A program made the translations under genes and the position numbers. The notes under the pieces are model-generated. The model was not told where the DNA came from and searched no databases. It saw only the letters and a list, made by a program, of their open reading frames with translations. Of a stretch of DNA of 64,000 nucleotides, positions 35,901-45,543 are shown in pieces. The DNA is from Eutrophosalina sp902522775 (GTDB lineage: Bacteria; Bacteroidota; Bacteroidia; Flavobacteriales; Flavobacteriaceae). Position 1 is the first letter of the stretch. The number at the start of each line of letters is the position of its first letter. Location: assembly GCA_902522775.1 (NCBI GenBank), contig CABYWQ010000001.1, positions 248,001-312,000 of the forward strand. Direction: 5' to 3'.

Positions 35901-37231
35901 TTATTATCGAGGACAAGCATCTAGAAACTTTTGGTTTAATGAATGGTGAAATATATCACAACAGGCTTAAGGAATGGTTCTTGAATTTTGATATTATTTC
36001 AGACAATTTACTTGCAATAAATACAACAGTTAATAAAAACCCAATTTATTATGGAAAAGGAATGTTCAATGGGTCAGCTAAATTTTATGGTCCTGGTAAA
36101 GACCTTGACATAACAATAAAAGGTGAAACTAATCAGGGAACAAGAATTACTGTTCCAATAAAGTATCAAGATGGATTAGCTGATTTAACATTTTTGAGGT
36201 TTAATAATTCCAGTTCAAATGATCAATTGATAAATCAAGGCCTTGAATTATCAATGGAGATGCTTTTAAATAAAAATGCTCTAATAGATATAATATTTGA
36301 TGAAAGAACTGGCTCAAAAATTACAGGATCAGGAAACGGCACTATAAAAATTTCATCTGACTACTCTGGCTTATTCAGTCTTTCAGGAGATTTTATTACT
36401 GATCAAGGAGAATATTATTTTAAAAATTTCGGATTTGTAGAAAGAGTATTTGAAATTAATAAAGGTGCTAATATTTCATGGGATGGGGATCCATATAAGG
36501 GCGTTTTAAATGCAGTTGCTGAATATAAAGTACCTGGAGGAGCTAACCCTGCAACATTAATTCAAAATACTGCATTCAACAGAAAAATTCCAACAACAGT
36601 CAAAATATCATTACAAGGAGAGTTGTCTAGTCTATCAACACCAACTTTTGATTTAATATTTCCTGAAACTAAAGGTGCAATTAAATCTGAACTTGATTAC
36701 TATTTAAATGATTATGAAAAAAAACAAAGTCAAGCTATTTCACTTATTACACAAGGTACATTTATTGATGATTATACCTCCTCTTTAATTTCCTCACAAG
36801 CAATCACAAATAATTTATTTCAAAGAGCGTCGGGTATTATAGATGAAATTTTTACTAACCCTGATGATAAGATGAATATTGGAATTAATTATTCCCAGGG
36901 AGATAAGTTTGCCGCATCTAGCTTATTAAACAGAGATAGATTAGGCTTGACATTAAAAAGCGAAATAAGCGATAGAATTTTAATCAATGGTAAAATTGGA
37001 GTTCCTGTGAGTGGAACTGATGAAAATGTAATTCTGGGGAATGTTCAGATTGATTTTCTTTTGAATGAATCAGGATCCTTAAAGGCAAGAATATTTAATA
37101 AGGAAAATGAATTTCAGTTTTTTGGTGATGAAATAGGTTTTACTCAGGGAATTGGTATCCAATATGATGTTGAATTTGACAATTTTAAAGAGCTTTTAAA
37201 AAAGATAAAAAAAAATAATAAAAAGAATTAA
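32960..37231 (+). CDS. tamB: TamB/DUF490-type translocation and assembly protein
   Basis: A 1423-residue protein with a single N-terminal transmembrane helix (KLISLLLLIIFFVFIFII, about 24-41), a very long beta-rich region with repeating short strands rich in Asn, Ser, Asp and Phe, and a C-terminal TamB domain (GGANPATLIQNTAFNRKIPTT..., QGTFIDDYTSS, then a strand-rich end). Such proteins bridge the inner and outer membranes and move lipids or help outer-membrane protein assembly. The only in-frame start is a TTG at 32960, just five bases from the tsaD ATG, so the true start is uncertain. Codon use is very AT-rich. Confidence 0.9.
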   Translation: MFFCKYKIYHIKKRKPTYKKHKLKLISLLLLIIFFVFIFIIENNFQSIISNKFSENKSLNLSLEDVDFNLNGNFTIKNFLLSNKDNDSLVYSSKLSIDPISLTKAIFNQKYELRKIDLKNGFIDLKFFLDSSSVDKTSFSANDSLIFFNSNFFIENLNFEKFSIKKNSELILKDLNFDINKFKFSEKNLELILEDLNFRYKEYQISKLHSKISFLDETLFLDDFNVKINNSFLNGSLKVNNLVNSSKFEIIGFFENSKLISSDLISNSISKAFDFQAFFNFTDNKIVFKDLKVFDNDNLLKASVVLSNFENNRPEQIEINFDQFNSSSNELQKTFPNIFGSILPSSLKTLGIFKSNGNIMYSNSLIRSSFDLSTKNGKIFSNLELSDFDLIDDAKYLGSVKGSNINLSKIIGLPFLGKSNFDFSISGQGFTQELLNTSIEGNIFNLEINDYKYQNIVASGKINNKIFDGYLKVNDVNLEMDFSGLVNFTNEIIDFDFSTNIKKSNLDSLKLSNLPNTKLSGTIITKLRGNDINNLIGDISFSNFKYQSDDFEYEFEDLIAQSRINNDRRFFNINSTDAIDGIIIGGLNSFNLINTISDGYLSKYSNFNSINLEDEVSFNLNIKSKIAKVINSEINIDDNTFLNGKISKDNFELNIISPLVSSSNFELENIDFSFKDDIGKLEINEIKSEFFSGKNLIMNSEFKNDKTYFEIAYDSDVLNVFKFDHTISKDLKSIFTLNDLTINYNDNIWLLDSSISDNKNKFIYGKEYRELKPIKLISGSQILEFRFFDDNIDFDFNSSFNNVNFESIIPKQKNIFYSGLVNGSIQLNKRNLVYNGNSNLLIENFSANGNILGNALLNIYPSDKLDNYNLFFKITDSNIDIFKLDGDFKIFKNDFPINFKLTTEKFRIKPFSAIGKNVLQNFNGYFNSEIYLSGTFYNPKIKGYIRTENTSFDVPYLGTSYALKNNPDFKLDNRKIIIKDFIIEDKHLETFGLMNGEIYHNRLKEWFLNFDIISDNLLAINTTVNKNPIYYGKGMFNGSAKFYGPGKDLDITIKGETNQGTRITVPIKYQDGLADLTFLRFNNSSSNDQLINQGLELSMEMLLNKNALIDIIFDERTGSKITGSGNGTIKISSDYSGLFSLSGDFITDQGEYYFKNFGFVERVFEINKGANISWDGDPYKGVLNAVAEYKVPGGANPATLIQNTAFNRKIPTTVKISLQGELSSLSTPTFDLIFPETKGAIKSELDYYLNDYEKKQSQAISLITQGTFIDDYTSSLISSQAITNNLFQRASGIIDEIFTNPDDKMNIGINYSQGDKFAASSLLNRDRLGLTLKSEISDRILINGKIGVPVSGTDENVILGNVQIDFLLNESGSLKARIFNKENEFQFFGDEIGFTQGIGIQYDVEFDNFKELLKKIKKNNKKN

Positions 37232-37267
37232 TATATTTAAAAAAATTTTAACAACAACTTATTTTTT

Positions 37268-38485
37268 ATGGATTCTACTATTTCTAAAAAGACTTTATTC
37301 AATGCATCTTGTATAGCCTTAATTGTAACTGCAATGACATTTGCAATTAGAGCTGGTATTTTAGTTGAACTGGGAAACGATTTTAATTTAAACAATACTC
37401 AATTAGGTTGGATCAACTCTATGGCTTTTTGGGGTTTTCCAGTTGCTACAATTTTTGGAGGATTATTATATAATTATTTTGGCCCAAAAAAATTACTTGT
37501 ATTTGCTTTTATTGCACATTTATTGGGTTTAATTCTAACAATTTATGCATCAGGTTTTACACTTTTATTATTATCATCCTTTTTAATTGGTTTCGCTAAT
37601 GGTTCAGTAGAAGCTGCTTGTAACCCATTAATTGCAGATATGTATACTAGTAATAGAACAACAATGCTAAACAAGTTTCATGTTTGGTTTCCCGGAGGAA
37701 TTGTAATTGGTGCTTTAGCTACTAATTTCATGAATACATTGGGACTCGGATGGCAATTGAAGATTGCAATTATGATTATTCCAACTTTAATTTATGGATT
37801 TATGTTTTTTAAAGCAATTTTTCCAAAATCTGAAAATATTGATACAGACACATCAAATAATATAAAATCTTTATTTTCATTATTATTCATTTTTATTGCA
37901 GTATGTATGACTCTAACCGCTACAACAGAACTTGGAACTCAACAATGGTTACAACCATTACTTGAAAAGTCTGGAGCTAATCCGATGTTGATATTAGCAA
38001 TGACAACTGGAATTATGGCTGTTGGAAGGTATTTTGCTGGTCCGATAGTACACAAACTAAATCCAATTGGAGTTTTATTTATGTCTGCTATTGTTTCAAC
38101 AATTGCAATTTATTTTATGTCAATAGCTGATGGAACTGCCCTTTATGGTGCAGCAATATTATTTGCGTTTGGAGTATGTTATTTTTGGCCCACAATGATT
38201 GGATTTGTTGCAGAATATATACCTAAGACTGGTGCATTAGGAATGTCGTTAGTTGGTGGTATGGGTATGTTTGCCACAGGTATTTGGAACCCTATAATTG
38301 GGTCGTGGATAGATACAAACACAAAAAATGCTCTTGAGTCTGGATTATCTCAAGATTTAGCTGAAGTAGTAGCTGGAAAAGCTACTCTTGCAAACATGAC
38401 ATATTTTCCATTGATATTGATTGTGTTTTTTGGAGTCTTATTTATAAACAGAAAAAAATTAGAAAAATTAAGAATAAATGGATAA
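37268..38485 (+). CDS. MFS transporter, probably for a sugar
   Basis: A 405-residue protein with 12 predicted transmembrane helices of the major facilitator superfamily. The conserved loop after helix 2 (GGLLYNYFGPKKLL) and repeated glycine-rich helices are seen. Related flavobacterial transporters sit beside Gfo/Idh oxidoreductases in sugar modules, as here: its stop overlaps the next start by eight bases. The substrate is likely a monosaccharide or sugar derivative (inference). Confidence 0.88.
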   Translation: MDSTISKKTLFNASCIALIVTAMTFAIRAGILVELGNDFNLNNTQLGWINSMAFWGFPVATIFGGLLYNYFGPKKLLVFAFIAHLLGLILTIYASGFTLLLLSSFLIGFANGSVEAACNPLIADMYTSNRTTMLNKFHVWFPGGIVIGALATNFMNTLGLGWQLKIAIMIIPTLIYGFMFFKAIFPKSENIDTDTSNNIKSLFSLLFIFIAVCMTLTATTELGTQQWLQPLLEKSGANPMLILAMTTGIMAVGRYFAGPIVHKLNPIGVLFMSAIVSTIAIYFMSIADGTALYGAAILFAFGVCYFWPTMIGFVAEYIPKTGALGMSLVGGMGMFATGIWNPIIGSWIDTNTKNALESGLSQDLAEVVAGKATLANMTYFPLILIVFFGVLFINRKKLEKLRING

Positions 38486-39614
38486 TAAACTGAGGTTAGG
38501 TATTTTGGGTGGAGGTGGAGATTCACTAATTGGTGTATTACACAGGGTAGCATCTTCAATGCATGATAAATACCGATTAATTGGTGGTGTATTTAACCCT
38601 AAACATCCAATAAGTTTAGATTTTGGCAAACAACTTGGCTTAGATGCTAGTAGAATATATAAGGATTTAGATTCTATGATTGAATCTGAGAAAAAGATAG
38701 ATATAAATGACAGGATACAAGTTGTTTCTGTTTTAACACCAAATTATTTACATTACCCAATGGCAAAAGCATTATTAGAAAATGATTTTCATGTAATTTG
38801 TGAAAAACCACTCACAACTACATATAATGAAGCAATTGAATTAAGTAAAATTAAAAAGTCAAAAAAATTGGTTTTTGCTGTTACTTATACATATACTGGA
38901 TATCCAATGGTCAGGCAAATGACCGATATGATTAAAAATGGTGTTATTGGAAAAGTCCATAAGTTTGATGCACAATACCTGCAAGGTTGGTTAAATCCTG
39001 TTGTTCATGAAAAGGAAAAAAGATTGTCAACATGGAGATTAAATCCAAAGGTTAGTGGTATTAGTTGTTGTGTTGGAGATATCGGTACACATGCATTTAA
39101 TATGATTGAGTTAGTAACTGGTATGAAAGTAAAAAAGTTATTAGCAGATTTAAATACATTATATTCTGATAATCCAATGGATGTGGATGCAAATATTTTA
39201 GCTCAACTTTCAAATGGTGCAAATGGTACAATCAGATCTAGTCAGATAGCAACAGGTGAGGAAAATAATCTAAGGATCAGTGTCTACGGTAACAAAGGTG
39301 GTTTAAAATGGGAACAAGAAAATCCTAATTATTTGTATCATTTAACTGACGATCAACCGCTAAGAGTTTTAAAATCGGCTCATCAATATAATTCCGAGAT
39401 ATCAAACCTATCAATAAAAATTCCACCAGGTCATCCTGAGGGAATATTTGATTCAATGGGTAATATTTATCATGGAGTTTCAAAAGCTATTAATGGTCAA
39501 TCTTTTTATAATGAAGAATTTCCTGGTATTGAAGATGGGGTTAGAGGAATGGACTTTATTGAAAAAGCAGTTCATTCTAGTAAATCTGGAAATATTTGGG
39601 TTAATTTAGATTAA
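38478..39614 (+). CDS. Gfo/Idh/MocA-family oxidoreductase
   Basis: A 378-residue cytoplasmic oxidoreductase. The N-terminal LRLGILGGGGDSLIGVLHRVA is the NAD(P)-binding Rossmann motif, and CEKPLTTTYNEA and CCVGDIGTHAFNMIELVTG are family signatures. It is translationally coupled to the preceding MFS transporter by an eight-base overlap, so the two act together, probably importing and then oxidising a sugar or inositol-like compound. No Tat signal is present, unlike the other Gfo/Idh protein in this window. Confidence 0.9.
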   Translation: MDNKLRLGILGGGGDSLIGVLHRVASSMHDKYRLIGGVFNPKHPISLDFGKQLGLDASRIYKDLDSMIESEKKIDINDRIQVVSVLTPNYLHYPMAKALLENDFHVICEKPLTTTYNEAIELSKIKKSKKLVFAVTYTYTGYPMVRQMTDMIKNGVIGKVHKFDAQYLQGWLNPVVHEKEKRLSTWRLNPKVSGISCCVGDIGTHAFNMIELVTGMKVKKLLADLNTLYSDNPMDVDANILAQLSNGANGTIRSSQIATGEENNLRISVYGNKGGLKWEQENPNYLYHLTDDQPLRVLKSAHQYNSEISNLSIKIPPGHPEGIFDSMGNIYHGVSKAINGQSFYNEEFPGIEDGVRGMDFIEKAVHSSKSGNIWVNLD

Positions 39615-39667
39615 ATAGTTACTCCTTTTTCTAAAAATTCCATTAATTTTACTTTACAATATAAGTT

Positions 39668-40642
39668 TTGAAAAATATTGGTGTATTAACATCTGGAGGC
39701 GATTCGCCTGGAATGAATTCTGCTATTAGAGCGGTAGCTAGGACTTGTGCACATTATAATTTAAAATGTACTGGTATAATTCGGGGATACCAAGGCCTTA
39801 TTGAAAACGATACTAAAGTTCTTAATACTAGGTCAGTTCGTGGAATTATAAATAGAGGAGGTACTTTCCTGTATTCTGCTAGATCTGATGAGTTTAAAAC
39901 AAAACAAGGTAGAAAATCAGCATATGATAATTTGATAAAAAATAATATTGATGGTTTGGTAGTTATTGGAGGAGATGGTTCATTTACTGGCGGTCTTAAA
40001 TTAATCCAGGAGTATGATTTCCCAGTTATCGGTATTCCTGGAACAATTGACAATGACTTATTTGGAACATCTCACACTCTTGGATATGATACTGCATTAA
40101 ATACAGCAACAGAAGCAATAGACAAAATAAGAGATACTGCCATTTCTCACCACAGGTTATTCTTAGTTGAAGTAATGGGTAGAGATGCTGGATTTATTGC
40201 TCTAAATACAGGGCTTGCAATTGGTGCTCAAGAAATTTTAATTCCTGAGGTTAATATGAGTCTAGATAATTTAATTGATTCCTTAAAAAGGAGTAAAAGT
40301 GCTGGAAAAACCTCAACAATAATTGTTGTTGCAGAGGGCGATAAAACTGGTAATAATGTCTTTCAGCTTGCTGATACAATTGAGACAAAACTTCCAAAAT
40401 ATGAAGTCAGAGTTTCAGTTTTAGGTCATATGCAGCGTGGTGGTAGTCCTTCTTGTTTCGACAGAGTACTTGGAACACAAATGGGAATTACATCTGTAGA
40501 ATCACTTATAAATAATGAAAAAGGATTAATGATTGGAATTAGTAACGGGAAAATTACAAAAACAGATCTTTCAAAGGCAATTAAAGGAAAAACAAAAATT
40601 AATAAGGAGTTGCTTAGAATGTCAAGAATAATGAATACATAA
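39668..40642 (+). CDS. pfkA: ATP-dependent 6-phosphofructokinase
   Basis: A 324-residue PfkA, starting at TTG, since the family N-terminus (KNIGVLTSGGDSPGMNSAIRA) begins there. Motifs: GGDGSFTGG (ATP site), PGTIDNDLFGT with the catalytic Asp, EVMGRDAGFIALN, and GHMQRGGSPSCFDR. It phosphorylates fructose 6-phosphate at the committed step of glycolysis. The gapA gene follows 10 bases later, so glycolytic genes are co-transcribed. Confidence 0.97.
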   Translation: MKNIGVLTSGGDSPGMNSAIRAVARTCAHYNLKCTGIIRGYQGLIENDTKVLNTRSVRGIINRGGTFLYSARSDEFKTKQGRKSAYDNLIKNNIDGLVVIGGDGSFTGGLKLIQEYDFPVIGIPGTIDNDLFGTSHTLGYDTALNTATEAIDKIRDTAISHHRLFLVEVMGRDAGFIALNTGLAIGAQEILIPEVNMSLDNLIDSLKRSKSAGKTSTIIVVAEGDKTGNNVFQLADTIETKLPKYEVRVSVLGHMQRGGSPSCFDRVLGTQMGITSVESLINNEKGLMIGISNGKITKTDLSKAIKGKTKINKELLRMSRIMNT

Positions 40643-40652
40643 AATAAATTAT

Positions 40653-41651
40653 ATGAGTAAAATTAAAATTGGAATTAATGGATTTGGTAGAATTGGTAGA
40701 ATGGTTTTGAGAGCTTCTCTTGAGAGGGATGATGTTGAAGTTGTTGCTATTAATGACCTTCTTAATATTGATCATCTTGCTTATCTTCTAAAGTACGATT
40801 CAGTTCATGGAAAATGTAGAGCAGATGTTTCTGTACATAATAATAATCTAATTATTAATGGTAATGAAGTTTTTGTTTCGGCTGAGAGAGATCCTAAAAA
40901 CATAAGTTGGGATTCTAAAAATGTTGATGTTGTTGCTGAATGTACTGGAATTTTTACTTCTCTTGAAACAGCTCAATATCATATCGACGGAGGAGCTCCA
41001 AAAGTTGTTATTTCTGCTCCATCTAAGGATGCACCAATGTATGTAATGGGTGTTAATCATAATGATTTAAATAAAAATGATTCTATTATTTCAAATGCGA
41101 GTTGTACAACAAATTGTTTAGCTCCATTAACCAAAGTTTTAAACGATAGTTTTGGTATTGAAGAGGCATTGATGACTACTGTTCATGCAGTAACTGCAAC
41201 ACAATTTACAGTTGATGGTCCATCAAAGAAAGATTACAGAGGAGGTAGAAGTTCTCTTTTAAACATAATTCCAGCGTCGACAGGAGCAGCAAAAGCTGTA
41301 ACTAAAGTTATCCCATCATTGGAGGGAAAAATTACTGGGATGGCTTTCAGAGTTCCAACAGCGAATGTGTCTGTTGTTGATCTGACTGTAAAACTAAGTA
41401 AAGAAACCAGTTATGAAGAAGTAATGAAAACTATAAAAAAAGCTTCTGAAAGTGAACTACATAATATTTTAGGATATACTGAAGAGGCAGTAGTCTCTCA
41501 AGATTTCATTGGAGATAGTAGAACATCTATTGTAGATGCTAAAGCCGGTATACAATTAAATTCAATGTTCTATAAAATAATATCCTGGTATGATAACGAG
41601 GCTGGATATTCGAATAAATTGTTAGACTTAGCTAAACATTTTTCTAGTTAA
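40653..41651 (+). CDS. gap: Type I glyceraldehyde-3-phosphate dehydrogenase
   Basis: A 332-residue glycolytic enzyme. The Rossmann motif GINGFGRIGRMVLRA opens the protein, catalytic Cys151 lies in SNASCTTNCLAP, and GRSSLLNIIPASTGAAKAV and YDNEAGYSNK complete the phosphate-binding and C-terminal signatures. It oxidises glyceraldehyde 3-phosphate with NAD. It lies between pfkA and a sugar kinase in one short-spaced run. Confidence 0.98.
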   Translation: MSKIKIGINGFGRIGRMVLRASLERDDVEVVAINDLLNIDHLAYLLKYDSVHGKCRADVSVHNNNLIINGNEVFVSAERDPKNISWDSKNVDVVAECTGIFTSLETAQYHIDGGAPKVVISAPSKDAPMYVMGVNHNDLNKNDSIISNASCTTNCLAPLTKVLNDSFGIEEALMTTVHAVTATQFTVDGPSKKDYRGGRSSLLNIIPASTGAAKAVTKVIPSLEGKITGMAFRVPTANVSVVDLTVKLSKETSYEEVMKTIKKASESELHNILGYTEEAVVSQDFIGDSRTSIVDAKAGIQLNSMFYKIISWYDNEAGYSNKLLDLAKHFSS

Positions 41652-41657
41652 CAATTC

Positions 41658-42515
41658 ATGAAGCTAATTGTAGATAGCGGTTCAACAAAAACTGACTGGA
41701 TTTCATTAAGTAAAGATGGAAAATTAATATTTGAAACTCATACCTTAGGACTCAACCCCCAGGTTCTAGATGAGCATATAATTGAAGAACGAATAATTAA
41801 TAATTATGAACTTTATCAAAATAGAAAAAAGATAACTCATCTGTTTTTTTATGGAGCTGGTTGTGGAACTGAACCACCAAAAGAATTAATTAAAAAGGTC
41901 TTTGAGTCCATATTCATTAACGCGTCGATTAATGTTAGAGAAGATACATATGCAGCTGTATTTTCAGCTGCTAAAAAAGGTGAAAAATCCATTGTTTCTA
42001 TTATTGGTACAGGTTCTAATTGTACATATTTTGATGGAGAGAATATTCATCAAAAAGTCACATCACTAGGATATGTTTTAATGGATGATGCAAGCGGAAA
42101 TTATTTCGGCAGACAAATGATTAGAGATTATTTTTTTGAAAAAATGCCAGATGATATTTCTAAAGAGTTTTCAAAGTCATTTGAGCTTAACCCAAATATT
42201 ATTAAAGATAAATTATACAAAAAGCCTAACCCTAACACTTATTTAGCAAAGTTTGCAAAATTTATTGTTGAAAATAAAGAAAATAAATATTGTTCGGATC
42301 TAATAAAAAAAGGGTTTAACTTATTTATTACAAACCAGATAGAGCAATTTGAAGATTGTAAACAAATACCTCTTCATTTCATCGGTTCCATTTCTTTTTA
42401 TCTCAAGGAAGAACTAAATAATTGTTTAATTAAAAGAGGAATGAAACTTGGGAACGTATTAAAAAAACCAATTGATGGTCTGGTTAATTATCATCTAAAA
42501 TACAATTCTAACTAG
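41658..42515 (+). CDS. BadF/BadG-type ATPase, probable amino-sugar kinase
   Basis: A 285-residue ASKHA-fold protein of the BadF/BadG/BcrA/BcrD family. The phosphate loops are visible as VDSGSTKTDW (about 4-13) and SIIGTGSNCTYFDG (about 115-128), with GYVLMDDASGNYFGR behind them. Members acting on sugars include N-acetylglucosamine and N-acetylmuramate kinases used in cell-wall recycling. Location six bases after gap supports a role in feeding sugars into glycolysis. The end overlaps the convergent ridA by eight bases. Confidence 0.85.
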   Translation: MKLIVDSGSTKTDWISLSKDGKLIFETHTLGLNPQVLDEHIIEERIINNYELYQNRKKITHLFFYGAGCGTEPPKELIKKVFESIFINASINVREDTYAAVFSAAKKGEKSIVSIIGTGSNCTYFDGENIHQKVTSLGYVLMDDASGNYFGRQMIRDYFFEKMPDDISKEFSKSFELNPNIIKDKLYKKPNPNTYLAKFAKFIVENKENKYCSDLIKKGFNLFITNQIEQFEDCKQIPLHFIGSISFYLKEELNNCLIKRGMKLGNVLKKPIDGLVNYHLKYNSN

Positions 42516-42885
42516 CAATCATATCAATTTCTACTTTTGCATCTTTTGGAAGTCTGCTAACTTCAACCGTAACTCTTGCTGGTACATTTTTCCCATCAAA
42601 AAAACTGCCATAAATTTCATTAACTTCTTCGAAGTTATCCATATCTGTTAAGTATATTGTAGATTTTACAACATTATTAAAGTTAAAACCAACTTCCATC
42701 AATATAGTTTTAAGATTGTTCATGACTTGATTTGTTTCATCCTTTAGTGATTTATTAATCATTTTACCACTTTTCGGATCTAAAGCTACTTGCCCTGAAA
42801 TATATAATGTATTATTAGAAAATATAGCTTGATTATATGGCCCAACTGGATCAGGAGCTTTATTTGTGTAAATTACTTTTTTCAT
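42508..42885 (-). CDS. RidA-family enamine/imine deaminase
   Basis: A 125-residue RidA/YjgF-family protein. Family motifs are TNKAPDPVGPYNQAIFSNNTLYISGQVALDPKSG and a C-terminal RVTVEVSRLPKDAKVEIDMIA with the conserved Arg. It forms a trimer that hydrolyses reactive enamines and imines produced by PLP enzymes. The LptD-like gene ends 11 bases upstream on the same strand. Confidence 0.95.
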   Translation of the reverse strand: MKKVIYTNKAPDPVGPYNQAIFSNNTLYISGQVALDPKSGKMINKSLKDETNQVMNNLKTILMEVGFNFNNVVKSTIYLTDMDNFEEVNEIYGSFFDGKNVPARVTVEVSRLPKDAKVEIDMIAS

Positions 42886-42896
42886 AAAATTTAAAT

Positions 42897-45509
42897 TTAT
42901 AGTCTTTTATCAGGTTCTTTTCTTTTTTCGTATTTTAAATCACTCAAAAACCCACTTTTAATTCCAATAAAAAAATACCAAGATTCCCTTATACTAAATG
43001 GAACCCAGCTAAAATTCATTTTCCAACTATCAAGATCTCTCTCAAATCTAAGCTGAGTATAAGTAAACCCCTTGTTTTTAAAATCAAATCCAGATGATCC
43101 TCCAACCTTCCATTTTTTTGAAAGCATGAGATTTCCAGAAAACATTAATGAATTATTACTTATACTTTTTTCTCCTTTGTTATTTAAGTAAGTTAATGAA
43201 TGCGCAAGTCTTAAATCCCATCCAATTTTATTAATATATTCTTTTAGGTTTTCTTTAGAATCATCATTATTTTCTGTATCATCAAATGTGCTTTTAGTTA
43301 AATCCTGGCTTTGACCAAATAAATCATCTGTTCTTCCACCACCAGACAAGTTTTCACTATTTTCATTTTTAGAATCTGAATTAAAACTTTTATTGTCAAT
43401 TGCATAAGTCAAATTTATATTGGCGCTAGTCATTCTAACAAGCCCACCACCATTAGCTATATTTAATTTGTCAATTCTGTAACCATTTTCATCAATTGAG
43501 TATGGATCAAATGTAGCTCCAATATTTAAATTTAGTTTATTTTCAAAAATATTTGTTCCAGCTGTCATTCTAATAGGGTTTAATTTTAAAGAATCAGCAG
43601 CAATATTATAACTTGTTGAAAAATTCAGGTTGTTTAAAATATTAATTTTTTTAGGTTCGACAATTGTGCTGTCTTTTTCTCTAATTTTGGCTTCAAGGTT
43701 ATTGCTAACATTTATACCTATGTTACTAGAGTAAACTTTTGAAGGTCTTCCAAAAAAAGAATCTTCAAATCTTGTATATTCTGCAGTGTTACCATCAGCA
43801 TCAATTATATATGTATCATAGTATTTTTTAAAACTAGGTCTAGTACTATAGCTTATGGACGGTCTGACAACATGTCTAATGGATTCAATTTTTTTACCTT
43901 CCTTAAAATTAAATAATCCATAAATTGTTGTTCCTACGCTAACTCCAAAGTCATATTGATTAAACCTGTCAAAACCTTTTATAGTTTCTTCAACGTACTG
44001 ATCATTATTTAGGTTATTAAAATCATTTTTAAAAACAGTTGAGCCTGTCCAAACTTCTTCAAAATTTCCATTCATACTCACACTAAAATGTTTAAAAACC
44101 TTAAAGTTGGTACTAATTGGTATCGAATGTTTCATCCCGTATTTTGCATCATCAAACATACCTTTTTTAAGAAAAAGAGAATCGACAGTATTAATTCTAT
44201 TTTCTCCCCTTACTGTGTATTGGAAATTAATATTTTTTAAAATTCCTTTTTTTTGTGTATTCTTTTTTACGAATGGATATATTCTTTCCATATTACCTTG
44301 AAAAGTTGGTAAAACCAAATTTACACTGTTTGTTCTTGTGTTTTGAGAATGAGAAGCTGTAAGTGATACATTAATTGAGGGATAACCACTAAAAGTTTTA
44401 GAAAATGAAATGGATGAATTTAATGAATTGTTTAGAAAGTTTGGAGTATTTATTTGATTCAAAGATTGTCTAAAATAATTACTACTACCTAAATTAACTG
44501 ACGCAGAAAATCTATTGTTTGGGTTAGCTTTTGAATCTTGTGAATGAGACCATCTAATATTATAGATGTCAGACTTACTGTAGCCAGGTAAACCCCTTTC
44601 TCCATCTATTAAATTTTCAAACCTAAAACTTAGTTTCCCTGAAAATGCATATCTTTTTCTATAATTCGATTCAATTCTCATTCCATAGCTTCCATTTGTA
44701 TAATAATCGCCGAGTAGTGTTAAATCAAAATAATCGCTCGGTGCAAAATAATATCCTCCATTTTGTAAAAAGTATCCTCTATTATTGTTTTGTCCGATTG
44801 TAGGAAATAAAAATCCAGAATTTCTATCTTCATTTAGAGGGAAATACGCAAATGGTAAAAATACCGGAGTTGGCACATCATAAATATATAAATTACTTGG
44901 TCCAGCAATAATTTTATTTTTTGGAATAAATTTTCCAGATCTTACTCTAATATAATACTCAGGATCGTCAATATTTTTAGATGTAGTTACTTTAGCTTCT
45001 TTTATAAAATATATTGAATCATTCTCTTTTTTAGTAGCTTGAGAAAAGACATTCATGTCACTTTGTTCTGACCGCGAGTTCCATATTAATGCTTTTTTTG
45101 TATCAAAATTATATCTCAAAGAATCTGGATTTACCTCATCTGACCCTTGAATAAATACAGGGTTTTGACTTGGTTTGCCTATTGAATCGAAAATTCTTCC
45201 GGCAGAAACTACATTGTTATCCCAATCGAATTCGATAATACCAGCTCTTAATTGTATATTCATATAATTAAGTTCAGCTTGATCATAAAGAAGAATTGTC
45301 TTTTCTTTATTGTTAATCTTAATAAAACCTTTAGCTTTTCTTTTTACTTTATCAAGCAAGAATTTATTTTCGTTTAAACTATCTATTTGAATACTATCAA
45401 TTTCTATTTCTTGTGAAAAAATAAATGATGAAAATAAAACAAAAACCATTAATAATAATGATCTAACAAAAAATCTAATATGATTTGTTTTTAAATGTAA
45501 ATTGAACAT
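42897..45509 (-). CDS. LptD-type LPS-assembly outer-membrane protein
   Basis: An 870-residue protein with a signal peptide (FSSFIFSQ), an N-terminal OstA-like beta-jellyroll region, and a long beta-barrel. Features of the Bacteroidota LptD-like branch are IRVRSGKFIPKNKIIAGPSNLYIYDVPTPVFLPFAYFPL and a barrel rich in alternating aromatic and polar residues. A low-complexity Asn/Ser/Asp-rich insert (SDSKNENSENLSGGGRTDD) lies at about 710-750. It would place LPS in the outer leaflet. The divergent amidase gene starts 34 bases away. Confidence 0.88.
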   Translation of the reverse strand: MFNLHLKTNHIRFFVRSLLLMVFVLFSSFIFSQEIEIDSIQIDSLNENKFLLDKVKRKAKGFIKINNKEKTILLYDQAELNYMNIQLRAGIIEFDWDNNVVSAGRIFDSIGKPSQNPVFIQGSDEVNPDSLRYNFDTKKALIWNSRSEQSDMNVFSQATKKENDSIYFIKEAKVTTSKNIDDPEYYIRVRSGKFIPKNKIIAGPSNLYIYDVPTPVFLPFAYFPLNEDRNSGFLFPTIGQNNNRGYFLQNGGYYFAPSDYFDLTLLGDYYTNGSYGMRIESNYRKRYAFSGKLSFRFENLIDGERGLPGYSKSDIYNIRWSHSQDSKANPNNRFSASVNLGSSNYFRQSLNQINTPNFLNNSLNSSISFSKTFSGYPSINVSLTASHSQNTRTNSVNLVLPTFQGNMERIYPFVKKNTQKKGILKNINFQYTVRGENRINTVDSLFLKKGMFDDAKYGMKHSIPISTNFKVFKHFSVSMNGNFEEVWTGSTVFKNDFNNLNNDQYVEETIKGFDRFNQYDFGVSVGTTIYGLFNFKEGKKIESIRHVVRPSISYSTRPSFKKYYDTYIIDADGNTAEYTRFEDSFFGRPSKVYSSNIGINVSNNLEAKIREKDSTIVEPKKINILNNLNFSTSYNIAADSLKLNPIRMTAGTNIFENKLNLNIGATFDPYSIDENGYRIDKLNIANGGGLVRMTSANINLTYAIDNKSFNSDSKNENSENLSGGGRTDDLFGQSQDLTKSTFDDTENNDDSKENLKEYINKIGWDLRLAHSLTYLNNKGEKSISNNSLMFSGNLMLSKKWKVGGSSGFDFKNKGFTYTQLRFERDLDSWKMNFSWVPFSIRESWYFFIGIKSGFLSDLKYEKRKEPDKRL

Positions 45510-45543
45510 TAACTTTCCAAAATTAATGATAATTTTATAAGGG

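Noticed and set aside
39754..40053. 99-codon minus-strand ORF inside pfkA
   Set aside because: The plus strand encodes conserved PfkA motifs across this interval.
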